Assembly (NCBI GenBank): GCA_004379135.1
Contig: NBNI01000007.1
Coordinates: 1 to 64,000 of the forward strand
Reading direction: 5' to 3'
Origin: Acidimicrobiales bacterium mtb01
GTDB lineage: Bacteria; Actinomycetota; Acidimicrobiia; Acidimicrobiales; Ilumatobacteraceae
DNA: 64,000 nucleotides
The translations under genes were made by a program, and so were the position numbers. Numbering within the stretch: position 1 is the first letter of the stretch; the number at the start of each line of letters is the position of its first letter. This document shows positions 44,113-52,856 of this stretch, piece after piece. The notes below the pieces were generated by a model. That model saw only the letters and a program-made list of their open reading frames with translations, searched no databases and was not told the DNA's origin.

Positions 44113-45609
44113 ATGAGCGACGACATGTGGCGCCGGGCGGGCGACAACGATCGGGACGACGATCACGACGACGGCGACGATTTCGGCGAACTTCGGTTCT
44201 CCGACGACGAGCCGTCGCAACCAGCTTTGCGGTTCGGAGAGAGTGACACCGGTCCGCTTCCGCACTGGACGCAGCCGCCGACCGGCGAAGTGCCGCGTCT
44301 GTTCGGCGAGGAGCGCACCGCGTCGGCGCCGCGACCCCGGCCTGACGTTCCGACGTCGTCATCGTCGTCTTCGTCTTCTTCGTCCGGTGATGACGACGTC
44401 GACGTGTGGGGCTCGTACTCCGGGTCGGCCCCGCGCCCGATTCCCGATCGTCCGGCGGCGTCGAGCAGCGACACCAGTGGCAGTCGCCCACGCGTTCGCC
44501 TCGGCGAGCCGAGCGGTGGTGTTCGTCGTGATCCGAGTGGTGGTGTTCGGCGCGAGCCGTCGGGTCCGCTGCGTCGTGCCGAAGACCCGACCGCATCGGG
44601 TCCGGTCGCGCGCCGCACGTCCGACACGTCCGAAACCCGCCGCACGGTGCGGACCGCCGACGAATCGGGGAGTCGTCCCCGTCCGCGTCCGACCGCCGAC
44701 CGCGGCCCGCGACCCGGTGCGCCTCGCACATCGTCGCGCCCCAAGTCGACACGTCCGTCCACGGCCGGTGCCGGTGGGCGCGACATGCCCACCGCGGTGG
44801 CCGTCGGTCTGCTGATCGCGGCGGCGTTCATCGGTGCGTTGCTCTGGAAGCCGATCGCCGTGTTGGCGATCGTCGTACTGGTGTGCGGTCTGGCCGCCGT
44901 CGAGTTCTTCGACAAGGTGACCGAACGCGGTTATCACCCGGCCACGATCGTCGGCATCGCGGCCGCCGTGTGCACGCCGCTCGCTGCGTACTGGGTAGGG
45001 GAAGGTGCGCTGCCGCTCGTTCTCGTCCTCGCACTCGTGGCCTCGGGTATCACCTTCGTGGGTGCCGATGGCGTGTCGGCCAGTCCGATGCCGAACATGG
45101 CCATCACCTCGCTCGGCATCGTGTGGATCGGCCTCATGGGTTCGTACGCCGCGCTGTTGGCGGGTGTCTCCAATGTGCGCGGTCTCGACAACGTCGGCAC
45201 CGACACGTTGTTCATCCTCGCTTGCGGTGTGGTTGCCAACGACGTGGGTGCGCTGTTCGTCGGCTCGGCCGCTGGCCGCACGCCGCTGCGCCAGTGGATC
45301 AGCCCCAACAAGACGCTCGAGGGGTTCCTGGGCGGCGGGCTCGCCACGATCGTCGTGGTCTGGATCGTCAGCTTGCAGAGCGATACCTGGAACGACGTGG
45401 GTGAGGCGCTGTTGCTCGCCATCGTGATCGCGCTGCTCGCGCCGCTCGGCGATCTGGTGGAGAGCATGTTCAAGCGGAACCTCGACATCAAGGACTTCGG
45501 TACGGTCGTTCGCGGACACGGGGGAGTCCTCGATCGGTTCGACGGCTTCTTGTTCGTGCTGCCGGCCGCGTACTACCTGCTCCAGGTCCTCGAACCTTTC
45601 GCCTCCTGA
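44113..45609 (+). CDS. cdsA: phosphatidate cytidylyltransferase with a long disordered N-terminus
   Basis: CdsA makes CDP-diacylglycerol for phospholipids. The membrane domain (about 225-495) has eight or so spans and the CTP-transferase signature ESMFKRNLDIKDFGTV...GHGGVLDRFDG. The first 220 residues are strongly charged and low-complexity: Asp-rich start, a run of ten Ser, then Arg/Pro/Ser/Thr repeats (GGVRRDPSGGVRREPSG). The usual enzyme is about 270-300 residues, so the extension nearly doubles it. ATG 44113 has GAGAGG four bases upstream. It follows frr as in other actinobacteria. Confidence 0.93.
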   Translation: MSDDMWRRAGDNDRDDDHDDGDDFGELRFSDDEPSQPALRFGESDTGPLPHWTQPPTGEVPRLFGEERTASAPRPRPDVPTSSSSSSSSSSGDDDVDVWGSYSGSAPRPIPDRPAASSSDTSGSRPRVRLGEPSGGVRRDPSGGVRREPSGPLRRAEDPTASGPVARRTSDTSETRRTVRTADESGSRPRPRPTADRGPRPGAPRTSSRPKSTRPSTAGAGGRDMPTAVAVGLLIAAAFIGALLWKPIAVLAIVVLVCGLAAVEFFDKVTERGYHPATIVGIAAAVCTPLAAYWVGEGALPLVLVLALVASGITFVGADGVSASPMPNMAITSLGIVWIGLMGSYAALLAGVSNVRGLDNVGTDTLFILACGVVANDVGALFVGSAAGRTPLRQWISPNKTLEGFLGGGLATIVVVWIVSLQSDTWNDVGEALLLAIVIALLAPLGDLVESMFKRNLDIKDFGTVVRGHGGVLDRFDGFLFVLPAAYYLLQVLEPFAS

Positions 45610-45673
45610 CCGTGCCGTTGTCACGGCGGGCGACGGGGCATCCGTCGCTTCGCGGTGCGAGAATGTTCGGGTC

Positions 45674-46822
45674 GTGAGCACCACCAAGGTCGCCATCGCC
45701 GGGTCGTCCGGCTCGATCGGAACGCAGACGCTCGATGTCGTGCGCGCCGAACGCGAACGTTTCGAAGTCGTCGGACTCGGCGTGTCGTCGTCGGTCGACG
45801 TATTGATCGAGCAGGCGCTCGAGTTCCGCCCGAAGGTGGTGGCGGTCGCCGATCCGTCGAAGCGATCCGCGGTCGCGGCCGCACTCCCGTTCGCCACGGT
45901 GGTCGACGACCTCTCGCATCTGGTCGACGACGCCGACGTGGTGGTCAACGCCGTCGTCGGATTCGCCGGACTGCCGGTTACGTTGCGCACGCTGTCGTCG
46001 GGCCGCCGTCTGGCCCTGGCCAACAAGGAGTCGCTCATCGCCGCCGGTCCGGTGGTTCAGCCGTTGCGCTCGACCCCGGGGGCCGAACTCGTGCCGGTCG
46101 ACAGCGAGCACTGCGCGGTGCACCAATGTTTGCGCGCCACCATCAGGCCCGGTGTCGAGGTGTCGCGCATCGTTCTCACCGCCAGTGGCGGCCCGTTCCG
46201 CGGGCGAACCGCGGCCGAACTGGCCGACGTCACGGTCGAGCAGGCTCTCGCACACCCGACCTGGAGCATGGGTCCGAAGATCACGATCGATTCGTCGACG
46301 CTCATGAACAAGGGTCTCGAAGTCATCGAGGCGCACGAGTTGTTCGGCGTGTCGTACGAGCAGATCGAGGTCGTGGTGCATCCGCAGTCGGTGGTCCACT
46401 CGATGGTCGAGTTCACCGACGGCTGCACCATGGCTCAGTTGAGCCTTCCCGACATGCGTCTGCCCATCGGATACGCGCTGGCCCACCCCGAGCGAATCGG
46501 AACTCCGTTCGGCCGCATCGACTGGGCGCACTTGTCGCGTCTCGACTTCTCGCCGCCCGATGTCGCCACGTTCCGCTGCCTCGCGTTGGCGTACGCGGCC
46601 GGTCGATCGGGCGGAACGGCTCCGGCGTTCCTGTCGGCCGCCAATGAAGTGGCCGTCGAGGCTTTCCTGGCCGGGCGTCTGCGGTGGCCCGATATCGCCG
46701 CTGTCATCGAACGATCGCTCGACGCACATCAACAACATCACGGAACGATCACGAGCGATGACGTGATCGCGGCCGATGCGGCCGGACGACGTGCGGCGCG
46801 CGCGATCGTGGAGGCGCGATGA
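45674..46822 (+). CDS. dxr: 1-deoxy-D-xylulose 5-phosphate reductoisomerase
   Basis: Dxr makes MEP, the first committed step of the non-mevalonate isoprenoid pathway. The 382-residue protein has the NADPH loop GSSGSIGTQTLD, ALANKESLIAAG, PVDSEHCAVHQCL, ASGGPFRG, HPTWSMGPKITIDSSTLMNKGLEVIEA and the C-terminal AFLSAANEVAVEAFL. GTG 45674 lies 7 nt after GAATGT. It is coupled to rseP (ATGA) and close to ispG, so two steps of the same pathway flank the protease gene. Confidence 0.97.
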   Translation: MSTTKVAIAGSSGSIGTQTLDVVRAERERFEVVGLGVSSSVDVLIEQALEFRPKVVAVADPSKRSAVAAALPFATVVDDLSHLVDDADVVVNAVVGFAGLPVTLRTLSSGRRLALANKESLIAAGPVVQPLRSTPGAELVPVDSEHCAVHQCLRATIRPGVEVSRIVLTASGGPFRGRTAAELADVTVEQALAHPTWSMGPKITIDSSTLMNKGLEVIEAHELFGVSYEQIEVVVHPQSVVHSMVEFTDGCTMAQLSLPDMRLPIGYALAHPERIGTPFGRIDWAHLSRLDFSPPDVATFRCLALAYAAGRSGGTAPAFLSAANEVAVEAFLAGRLRWPDIAAVIERSLDAHQQHHGTITSDDVIAADAAGRRAARAIVEAR

Positions 46823-48084
46823 CTCTGTATCGCCAGTTCCGCGACGAGATGATGGCGGGCGGGGCCACCGAGGAGAAGCCCGATCAACCCGGTGGTGCGA
46901 CACGCACCGCTTTGGTCTCCGGAGTCGCGATCCTCGGACTGCTCGTCTGGCTCGGCTTCAGCAATCCGTGGAGTCTGTTGCTGGTCGCCGGCCTTCTCGT
47001 CTCGATCTTCCTTCACGAGGTGGGGCACTTCGTGACGGCCGGGTGGGCGGGTATGAAGCGCACCCAGTTCTTCATGGGTTTCGGCCCGCGTCTCTGGAGC
47101 TTCCGGCGCAACGGTGTCGAGTACGGCGTTCGCGCGTTGCCGCTCGGCGCGTTCGTGCGCATCGTCGGCATGAACAACCTCGATCCGGTCGAAGCGGGCG
47201 ACGAGTCGCTCGCGTACACATCGAAGCCGTATCGGTGGCGCATGCTGGTCATCACCGCCGGCTCGATCATGCATTTCATCATCGCCATCGTGCTCCTGGT
47301 GTTCGTGTACACGGTGGGCGGTCGCTTCCAGGCCACGGGCGAGACGGTCGTGACCGGCGTGGCGCCGTCCTCGCCGGCGGCGGCGGCCGGACTCCGTGAC
47401 GGCGACGTGATCGAACGGGTCGACGACGTGGTGGTTGTCGAGCCGTCGGATCTGCGCAACTACGTGCGTTCGCGTTCGGCCGGTGACACCGTGACCGTGG
47501 TCTGGTCGTCCGGAGGCGTCGAGAAGTCGGCCGACATCACCTTGGCGCCGGTCGACTCGGGCACCGCACCCGGCTCCGACGATTCGGCGCAACCGGGCTT
47601 CTTGGGAGTGGGCACCGACAACTTCGCGCGCGAGCGACTCTCGGTTCCCTCGGCTCTCGGACACGTGGGTGGCGATCTGGCCGACAGCGTGTGGGCCACG
47701 TTCGAAGGCATCGGCACGGTGGCCAATCCGTGGAACCAGTGGGATCAACTCACCAACGAGGACGCCGATCCCACCAAGCGACCCACCACGGTGGTGGGCA
47801 TCACGATGGTGGCCGGTGACATCGGCGAAAGTTTCGGCTTCTACGCCGTGATGGAGATCCTGGCGTCGGTCAACGTGTTCGTCGGCATCTTCAATCTGCT
47901 GCCGCTGCTGCCGTTCGACGGGGGCCACGCGGCCATCGCCACCTACGAGCGCGTGCGATCGCGGCGCGGTCGGCAGTATCGCGCCGACGTCGAGAAGATG
48001 TGGCCGCTCACCGTCGCGGTCGTGACGCTGCTCATGTTCCTCACGTTCACCGGCCTCTATCTCGACATCACGCGCCCCTTCTGA
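46819..48084 (+). CDS. rseP: RseP-type site-2 intramembrane zinc protease
   Basis: Cleaves anti-sigma factors or other proteins inside the membrane. The 421-residue protein has the zinc motif HEVGH at residues 66-70 in a hydrophobic span, one PDZ domain (about 168-250), and the second active-site motif LLPFDGGH in a later span. About 30 polar residues precede the first span. Four transmembrane segments fit the family. The dxr-rseP-ispG order is the conserved actinobacterial one. Confidence 0.95.
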   Translation: MTLYRQFRDEMMAGGATEEKPDQPGGATRTALVSGVAILGLLVWLGFSNPWSLLLVAGLLVSIFLHEVGHFVTAGWAGMKRTQFFMGFGPRLWSFRRNGVEYGVRALPLGAFVRIVGMNNLDPVEAGDESLAYTSKPYRWRMLVITAGSIMHFIIAIVLLVFVYTVGGRFQATGETVVTGVAPSSPAAAAGLRDGDVIERVDDVVVVEPSDLRNYVRSRSAGDTVTVVWSSGGVEKSADITLAPVDSGTAPGSDDSAQPGFLGVGTDNFARERLSVPSALGHVGGDLADSVWATFEGIGTVANPWNQWDQLTNEDADPTKRPTTVVGITMVAGDIGESFGFYAVMEILASVNVFVGIFNLLPLLPFDGGHAAIATYERVRSRRGRQYRADVEKMWPLTVAVVTLLMFLTFTGLYLDITRPF

Positions 48085-48102
48085 AACACTGATTCGACAG
48101 CC

Positions 48103-49329
48103 ATGAACGCTCTCCGTTACCCCCGCCGACCCACCCGCCAGATCATGCTGGGCAAGGTCCCCGTCGGCGGCGACGCACCCATCACGGTGCAGTCGATGAC
48201 CATCACCAAGACGGCCGACGTCGAGGGAACACTGCAGCAGATCTATGCGCTGGCCGCGGCTGGTTGCGACATCGTTCGGTGCACGTGCAACGAGATCGAA
48301 GCCGCCGAGGGTCTCGCGCAGATCGTCCCGCGGTCGCCCATTCCGATCGTCGCCGACATCCACCATCAGTACAAGATGGCGCTGGCCGCGATGGAAGCTG
48401 GGGTGCACGGGCTCCGCTTGAATCCGGGCAACATCCGACGCCCCGAGCACATCAAGGCGGTGGCGTCCGAGGCGCGCGATCGCCGTATTCCGATCCGAAT
48501 CGGTGTCAATGGCGGATCGCTCGATCCCGAGCTCTACGACAAGTACGGCGGCAAGGTCACACCCGAGGCGATGGTCGAGTCGGCGCAGCGCGAGATCGCG
48601 TACTTCCAGGAGGTCGACTTCGACCTCATCAAGATCTCGGTGAAGGCATCCAACGTTCCGCTGATGGTGGAGGCGTATCGGCAGTTGAGCGAGGTCACCG
48701 ACCATCCGCTGCACGTCGGCGTCACCGAGGCCGGGCCGCCGCCGGCGGGTCTGGTGAAGGCGACGGCCGGAATTTCCACGCTTCTGCTCGAAGGCATCGG
48801 CGACACGATCCGCTACAGCCTCACGGCCGATCCGGTGGAGGAGGCGCGCGCGGGTCGTCAGTTGCTCGAGGCCTTGGGGTTGCGCGAGCGCAAGAACGTC
48901 GACCTGATCGCGTGTCCGAGTTGCGGGCGGGCCGAGATCGACGTGATCGACGTGGCCAAGCGGGCCATGGATGCGTTCGGCGATCGCAAGATTCCGCTGC
49001 AGGTCGCGGTGATGGGTTGCGTGGTGAACGGCCCGGGTGAGGCGCGCGAGGCCGACCTCGGAATCGCGGCCGGCAACAAGCGCGGGCACTTGTTCGTGAA
49101 GGGTCGCAACGTGGCGGTCGTTCCCGAATCGGAGATGGTTGAGGCGCTCGTCGAGTGGGCCGAGTTCATCCACGAGCACGGGACCGAGGCGGCCATGGCG
49201 CGGGCGGATGTCGAGAAGGCCGAACGCGAAGCGGCCAAGGATCGTTCGGCGTTGCTCGACGCCAAGGGCGACGACGCCAACGACTCCACCTCCAAAATCG
49301 TCGAAATCCGCCGCCGTTCTGGTGACTGA
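48103..49329 (+). CDS. ispG: (E)-4-hydroxy-3-methylbut-2-enyl-diphosphate synthase
   Basis: IspG is a [4Fe-4S] enzyme of the MEP pathway. The 408-residue protein has the TIM barrel N-terminus (ITVQSMTITKTADVEGTL, VADIHHQYKMAL, RLNPGNI) and cluster cysteines in ACPSCGR and MGCVVNGPGEA. A charged tail of about 35 residues follows the conserved core. The last codons and the stop (GGT GAC TGA) lie inside the left inverted repeat of the element at 49317-49796, so that element defines the present C-terminus. Confidence 0.97.
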   Translation: MNALRYPRRPTRQIMLGKVPVGGDAPITVQSMTITKTADVEGTLQQIYALAAAGCDIVRCTCNEIEAAEGLAQIVPRSPIPIVADIHHQYKMALAAMEAGVHGLRLNPGNIRRPEHIKAVASEARDRRIPIRIGVNGGSLDPELYDKYGGKVTPEAMVESAQREIAYFQEVDFDLIKISVKASNVPLMVEAYRQLSEVTDHPLHVGVTEAGPPPAGLVKATAGISTLLLEGIGDTIRYSLTADPVEEARAGRQLLEALGLRERKNVDLIACPSCGRAEIDVIDVAKRAMDAFGDRKIPLQVAVMGCVVNGPGEAREADLGIAAGNKRGHLFVKGRNVAVVPESEMVEALVEWAEFIHEHGTEAAMARADVEKAEREAAKDRSALLDAKGDDANDSTSKIVEIRRRSGD

Positions 49330-49362
49330 AAGTCACCGTATAGGTGACGAACTCGCACCAGA
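49317..49362 (+). repeat. left inverted repeat with nested hairpins
   Basis: Contains GGTGACT-GAA-AGTCACC (49321-49337) and, overlapping it, GTCACC-GTATA-GGTGAC (49332-49348); only one of the two stems can form at a time. It includes the stop codon of ispG. Confidence 0.9.
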
Positions 49363-49394
49363 TTCCCTCGACTCCTCAGTGTGCACGAGGCGAA

Positions 49395-49697
49395 TCAGTC
49401 GAATGACGTCCAGTTGCTGAATCGCATCGGAACCTCAGCCGACTTCAAAAGGTCGATGACATCGGCCGCGAGCGTTTCGCGGATGAAGGTGCTCAATTCG
49501 ACATCGCCGGGCACCGTGAGCAATTCGCGAACCAGGGGGAGTTGAGCGCGGTCGATCGTGTAGCACCACTCGTAGGTCGACGAGCCGAAGAACCGTCGAA
49601 CGGTCGACCCGGTGTCTTCGCCACGGATCACGAGGTTGCCGGCCGGATCGATGGCCACGGTGGTGCATCGGCGATCGTCGCCTTCAGTGGCACCCAC
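49395..49697 (-). CDS. small unrecognised protein inside the inverted-repeat unit
   Basis: GTG 49697 is preceded by AAGGAGG with a five-base spacer, the strongest evidence that this 100-residue frame is translated; an upstream TTG (49739) is less likely. The protein has no signal peptide or membrane span. It begins VGATEGDDRRCTTVAID, then alternates hydrophobic and acidic residues (LVIRGEDTG, EWCYTIDRAQLPLVRELL, STFIRETLAADVIDLLKS) and ends FSNWTSFD. The look is that of a small alpha/beta conserved hypothetical protein. I recognise no domain and assign no function. Confidence 0.7.
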   Translation of the reverse strand: MGATEGDDRRCTTVAIDPAGNLVIRGEDTGSTVRRFFGSSTYEWCYTIDRAQLPLVRELLTVPGDVELSTFIRETLAADVIDLLKSAEVPMRFSNWTSFD

Positions 49698-49750
49698 ATG
49701 AACCTCCTTCGTCGACTCGTGAACGATCGAGAGCGGCAATCATGTGCGTT

Positions 49751-49796
49751 TCTGGTGCGACTTCGTCACCTATACGGTGACTTTCAGTCACCAGAA
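49751..49796 (-). repeat. right inverted repeat
   Basis: Inverted copy of 49317-49362 with one mismatch, including both nested hairpins. It begins 7 bp beyond the stop codon of manA, so manA transcripts read into the same sequence as ispG transcripts. Confidence 0.9.
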
Positions 49797-49803
49797 GCAC
49801 GGG

Positions 49804-50937
49804 TCAGGGTTCGGTGGTGCGGAAGAGGGTGGCCTTGCCGGTGAGGGTCAACTCCTCGCCCTTGCGCAAAAAGCACACTTCACCGCGCTGCAACCGATCG
49901 GTCGACCCGACCCCGCACATCGTCAACTCGCGAGCCCGGGCCCGGATGGTCTCGGTTCCGTCGATCTGGTGCACGAAGAACTCGAACGGAGCCCCGGGTG
50001 TCGGATACCGCCACAGCCGTCCGGCCGCCGTGCGCGCCACCGACTCGGCCCGCACCACCGGATCGGCCAGCGGCGACGGATCGACCGTCGCCAGCAACTC
50101 GTTCACGTCGACGTGCTTGTTGGTGAGCCCGCACCGAACCACGTTGTCGGAAGAACCCATCACCTCGACCCCCATGCCCGACAGGTACGCGTGCAGGTTG
50201 CCGGGTCCTAGATAGAGCGCCTGACCTGGTTCGAGCACCACGTGGTTGAGGAGCAACGTGGCGGCCACGGCTGGATCGTCGGGGTACGCGCGAGCCAACT
50301 TCACGACCCAGCGCGCGCTCGCCGAATCGTGTTCGGCACAGGCCGCGATCACGTCGTGCAGCACGGGTTGGAATTCTTCGCCGCCGGTGAAGATGAATTG
50401 GATCGTGTGGGCCAGATCGTGATCGGCCAACAAGGTGGCGATCGTGGAAGCCCCGCCTCCGATGTCGTGCAGGAAGTCGACGGTCTCGGTCGGATCGCGG
50501 AATCCGCACAATGCCTCGAACTTGCCGAGCGCGCAGATCAACTCGGGTTTGGCGAACGGGTCGCGGTAGATGCGTCGCGAGTTGCTGACGGGAACCGCGA
50601 GACGGTTCTCACGGGCGTAACCGGCTTGCGCCTGGGCGAGCGACGGGTGGGCCTGCAGCGACAATGGCTCGGCCGCGGCGAGGAACTTCACCAGGAACGG
50701 CAACTCGCCGGCCACCGACACCAGCGGCGACGACAGGCCGTTCGTCTCGTCGATGGCCGAATGGGTCCGCTCGATCACCGTTTCGTCGATGTCGAGGATG
50801 CGCGACGGGCCGCCCAGGTGCGTGCCGAACCACAACTCGGCCCAGGGGCGGCCGTCGGGTTCGATGCCGAGCAACTTCGGTATGGCCGACGCATGTCCCC
50901 ACGCGTAGTGCTGGACGACGCCGCGAACGAGTCGCAT
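49804..50937 (-). CDS. manA: mannose-6-phosphate isomerase, type I
   Basis: Interconverts mannose-6-phosphate and fructose-6-phosphate for mannose-containing glycoconjugates. The 377-residue protein has the zinc-site segments ELWFGTHLGGPS, LSLQAHPSLAQAQAGYARE and KPELICALGKFEALCGF, and the sugar-site region PGNLHAYLSGMGVEVMGSSDNVVRCGLTNKHVD. ATG 50937 follows the proS stop after one base, so both are cotranscribed. manA is not a usual member of this gene neighbourhood. Confidence 0.95.
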   Translation of the reverse strand: MRLVRGVVQHYAWGHASAIPKLLGIEPDGRPWAELWFGTHLGGPSRILDIDETVIERTHSAIDETNGLSSPLVSVAGELPFLVKFLAAAEPLSLQAHPSLAQAQAGYARENRLAVPVSNSRRIYRDPFAKPELICALGKFEALCGFRDPTETVDFLHDIGGGASTIATLLADHDLAHTIQFIFTGGEEFQPVLHDVIAACAEHDSASARWVVKLARAYPDDPAVAATLLLNHVVLEPGQALYLGPGNLHAYLSGMGVEVMGSSDNVVRCGLTNKHVDVNELLATVDPSPLADPVVRAESVARTAAGRLWRYPTPGAPFEFFVHQIDGTETIRARARELTMCGVGSTDRLQRGEVCFLRKGEELTLTGKATLFRTTEP

Positions 50938-50938
50938 G

Positions 50939-52693
50939 TCAACTCCGACAGGTAGCGACCAGCGCGTCGACGACGTCGCCCACCGGCACGTCGCGGCGAT
51001 CACCGCTCTTGCGGTCGCGCACCTCGACGACACCGTCGGCGAGGCCTTTGCCCACCACGACGATCGTCGGCACGCCGAGCAGCTCGGCGTCCTTGAACTT
51101 CACGCCAGGAGACACGTTCGATCGATCGTCGATGAGCACGCGCACCGCGCGGGTCTCGAGAGCGGCGGCGATCTCCTCGGCCTTGGCCGCGACGTCGTCA
51201 CCGCCCTTGCCCGCGATCACCAGATGGACGTCGGCCGGCGCGACTTCCCGAGGCCAGCAGAGACCGATGTCGTCGCACGACGCCTCGGCGATGGCGGCCA
51301 CGGCGCGCGACACGCCGATTCCGTACGAACCCATCGTGACGACGACCTGCTTGCCGTTCTGATCGAGCACGGTGAGATCGAGCGCCTCGGCGTACTTGCG
51401 ACCCAACTGGAAGATGTGGCCGATCTCGATGCCACGGGCCATCTCGAGCGAGCCGGGGCACTGCGGGCATCCGTCGCCCGCACGCACCTCGGCGGCCTCG
51501 ATTGCTCCGTCGGCCGTGAAATCGCGGCCCATCACCAGATTCACGACATGTCGACCGGGCTCGTTCGCACCAGTGACCCAGCGCGTTCCGTCGACGACAC
51601 GCGGGTCGACGAGATAACGAATGCCGTGCGCGGCACCGAGCGCACCGGGTCCGATGTAGCCCTTCTTGAGTTGCGGATGCTTCGCGAAGTCGTCGTCGGT
51701 GAACGCCTCCGGCTCGGCCGGACCCACCTGTGCTTCGAGGCGCTTCATGTCGACGTCGCGATCGCCGGGCACGCCGATCGCCAGCGGCTCGCGCGTGCCG
51801 TCGGGATGGCGCAGCATCACGATGACGTTCTTCAACGTGTCGGCCGCGGTCCAAGCGCGGTCGCCGCGCGCGAGCTCGGGTCGCGCGTTCAACAAGTCGA
51901 CGAGCGTGGCGATCGTGGGCGTGTCGGGAGTGTCGTGGACCTGCGCGGCCGGAACCGCCGACGCGTCGACCGCGGAAGGCACCGGAACGTTGACGGCCTC
52001 GGTGTTGGCCGCGTAGCCGCACGAACCGCAACGCACGAAGGTGTCCTCGCCGACCTCGAGCGGTGCGAGGAACTCCTCGCTCTTCGAGCCGCCCATCGCC
52101 CCCGACATGGCCGAGACGATCACGTACGGGAGACCGAGGCGATCGAAGGTGCGGATGTACGCGGCGCGGTGCGCGTCGTACGACGCGGCCAGACCAGCGT
52201 CGTCGATGTCGAACGAGTACGAATCCTTCATGACGAACTCGCGACCGCGCAGCAGGCCGGCCCGCGGACGGGCCTCGTCGCGGTACTTCGTCTGGATCTG
52301 GTAGATCGACAGCGGCAGGTCCTTGTACGACGAGTAGAGGTCCTTCACCAGCAGGGTGAACATCTCCTCGTGCGTCGGCCCCAGCAGATAGTCGACTCCG
52401 CGCCGGTCCTTCAGGCGGAACAGGTTGTCGCCGTACTCGGTCCATCGGTTGGTGGCCTCGTACGGCTCCTTCGGCAGGAGAGCGGGGAAGTGGACCTCCT
52501 GGAATCCGGCCTTGTTCATCTCGTCGCGCACGATGTTCTCGACGTTGCGGTACACCGCCCAGCCGAGCGGCAACCAGGTGAATCCACCGGGGGCGGCGCG
52601 GCGGATGTACCCGGCCCGGACGAGCAGCTGGTGGCTCGGCACCTCGGCGTCGGAAGGGTTCTCACGCAGGGTGCGGACGAAGAGAGTCGACAT
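50939..52693 (-). CDS. proS: prolyl-tRNA synthetase (bacterial type)
   Basis: Charges tRNA-Pro. The 584-residue protein has class II motif 2 ([27 protein letters not shown]), an insertion editing domain between motifs 2 and 3, motif 3 ([14 protein letters not shown]) and the C-terminal anticodon-binding domain ([24 protein letters not shown]). A cysteine pair CGSCGY lies at the start of the insertion. ATG 52693 is used; TAACCT (52710-52715, minus) sits 16 bp upstream. It diverges from the rimP-nusA-infB operon. Confidence 0.97.
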   Translation of the reverse strand: MSTLFVRTLRENPSDAEVPSHQLLVRAGYIRRAAPGGFTWLPLGWAVYRNVENIVRDEMNKAGFQEVHFPALLPKEPYEATNRWTEYGDNLFRLKDRRGVDYLLGPTHEEMFTLLVKDLYSSYKDLPLSIYQIQTKYRDEARPRAGLLRGREFVMKDSYSFDIDDAGLAASYDAHRAAYIRTFDRLGLPYVIVSAMSGAMGGSKSEEFLAPLEVGEDTFVRCGSCGYAANTEAVNVPVPSAVDASAVPAAQVHDTPDTPTIATLVDLLNARPELARGDRAWTAADTLKNVIVMLRHPDGTREPLAIGVPGDRDVDMKRLEAQVGPAEPEAFTDDDFAKHPQLKKGYIGPGALGAAHGIRYLVDPRVVDGTRWVTGANEPGRHVVNLVMGRDFTADGAIEAAEVRAGDGCPQCPGSLEMARGIEIGHIFQLGRKYAEALDLTVLDQNGKQVVVTMGSYGIGVSRAVAAIAEASCDDIGLCWPREVAPADVHLVIAGKGGDDVAAKAEEIAAALETRAVRVLIDDRSNVSPGVKFKDAELLGVPTIVVVGKGLADGVVEVRDRKSGDRRDVPVGDVVDALVATCRS

Positions 52694-52727
52694 CCGCAGC
52701 ACGTGTGAGAGGTTACTTCTGGCCCGG

Positions 52728-52733
52728 TACACT
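52728..52733 (+). promoter_or_regulatory. -10 box of the rimP-nusA-infB operon
   Basis: TACACT would start transcription near 52740 and give a leader of about 117 nt with two hairpins before rimP. Confidence 0.45.
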
Positions 52734-52773
52734 GCTGGGGTCTAGATCGCCCGGACACCCGGGATTGTCGAAG

Positions 52774-52799
52774 GCGTGGGAGAAATCCCACGTCTTTTT
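52774..52799 (+). terminator. terminator-like hairpin in the rimP-nusA leader
   Basis: CGTGGGA (52775-52781) pairs with TCCCACG (52786-52792) around a GAAA loop, followed by TCTTTTT. This is a good intrinsic terminator placed 58 bp before rimP, ahead of the gene for the elongation factor NusA. A small upstream stem CCCGG-ACAC-CCGGG (52750-52763) may be part of the switch. Confidence 0.7.
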
Positions 52800-52856
52800 C
52801 AGTCTTAGGGGCCCATGTCGATCTCGACCACAACCGAGCGGACAACAGGAGGTGAC

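Larger units (their letters stand above)
49317..49796. mobile_element. 480-bp unit with 46-bp inverted ends and one small gene (MITE- or cassette-like)
   Basis: The two ends are inverted copies matching at 45 of 46 positions. They enclose about 390 bp with a single well-formed small gene (49395-49697, minus). No transposase is encoded. No target duplication is obvious at the outer edges (GCCG and GCAC). The unit lies exactly between the convergent ends of ispG and manA, a place missing from the usual gene order. Alternatively the ends are paired transcription terminators for both genes. Confidence 0.55.

Noticed and set aside
46738-49179. 813-codon minus-strand frame opposite rseP and ispG
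   Set aside because: Shadow of two well-supported genes; no ribosome site and no protein-like motifs.
49317-49796. Classical insertion sequence
   Set aside because: No transposase and no clear target duplication; only inverted ends and a small passenger gene are seen.
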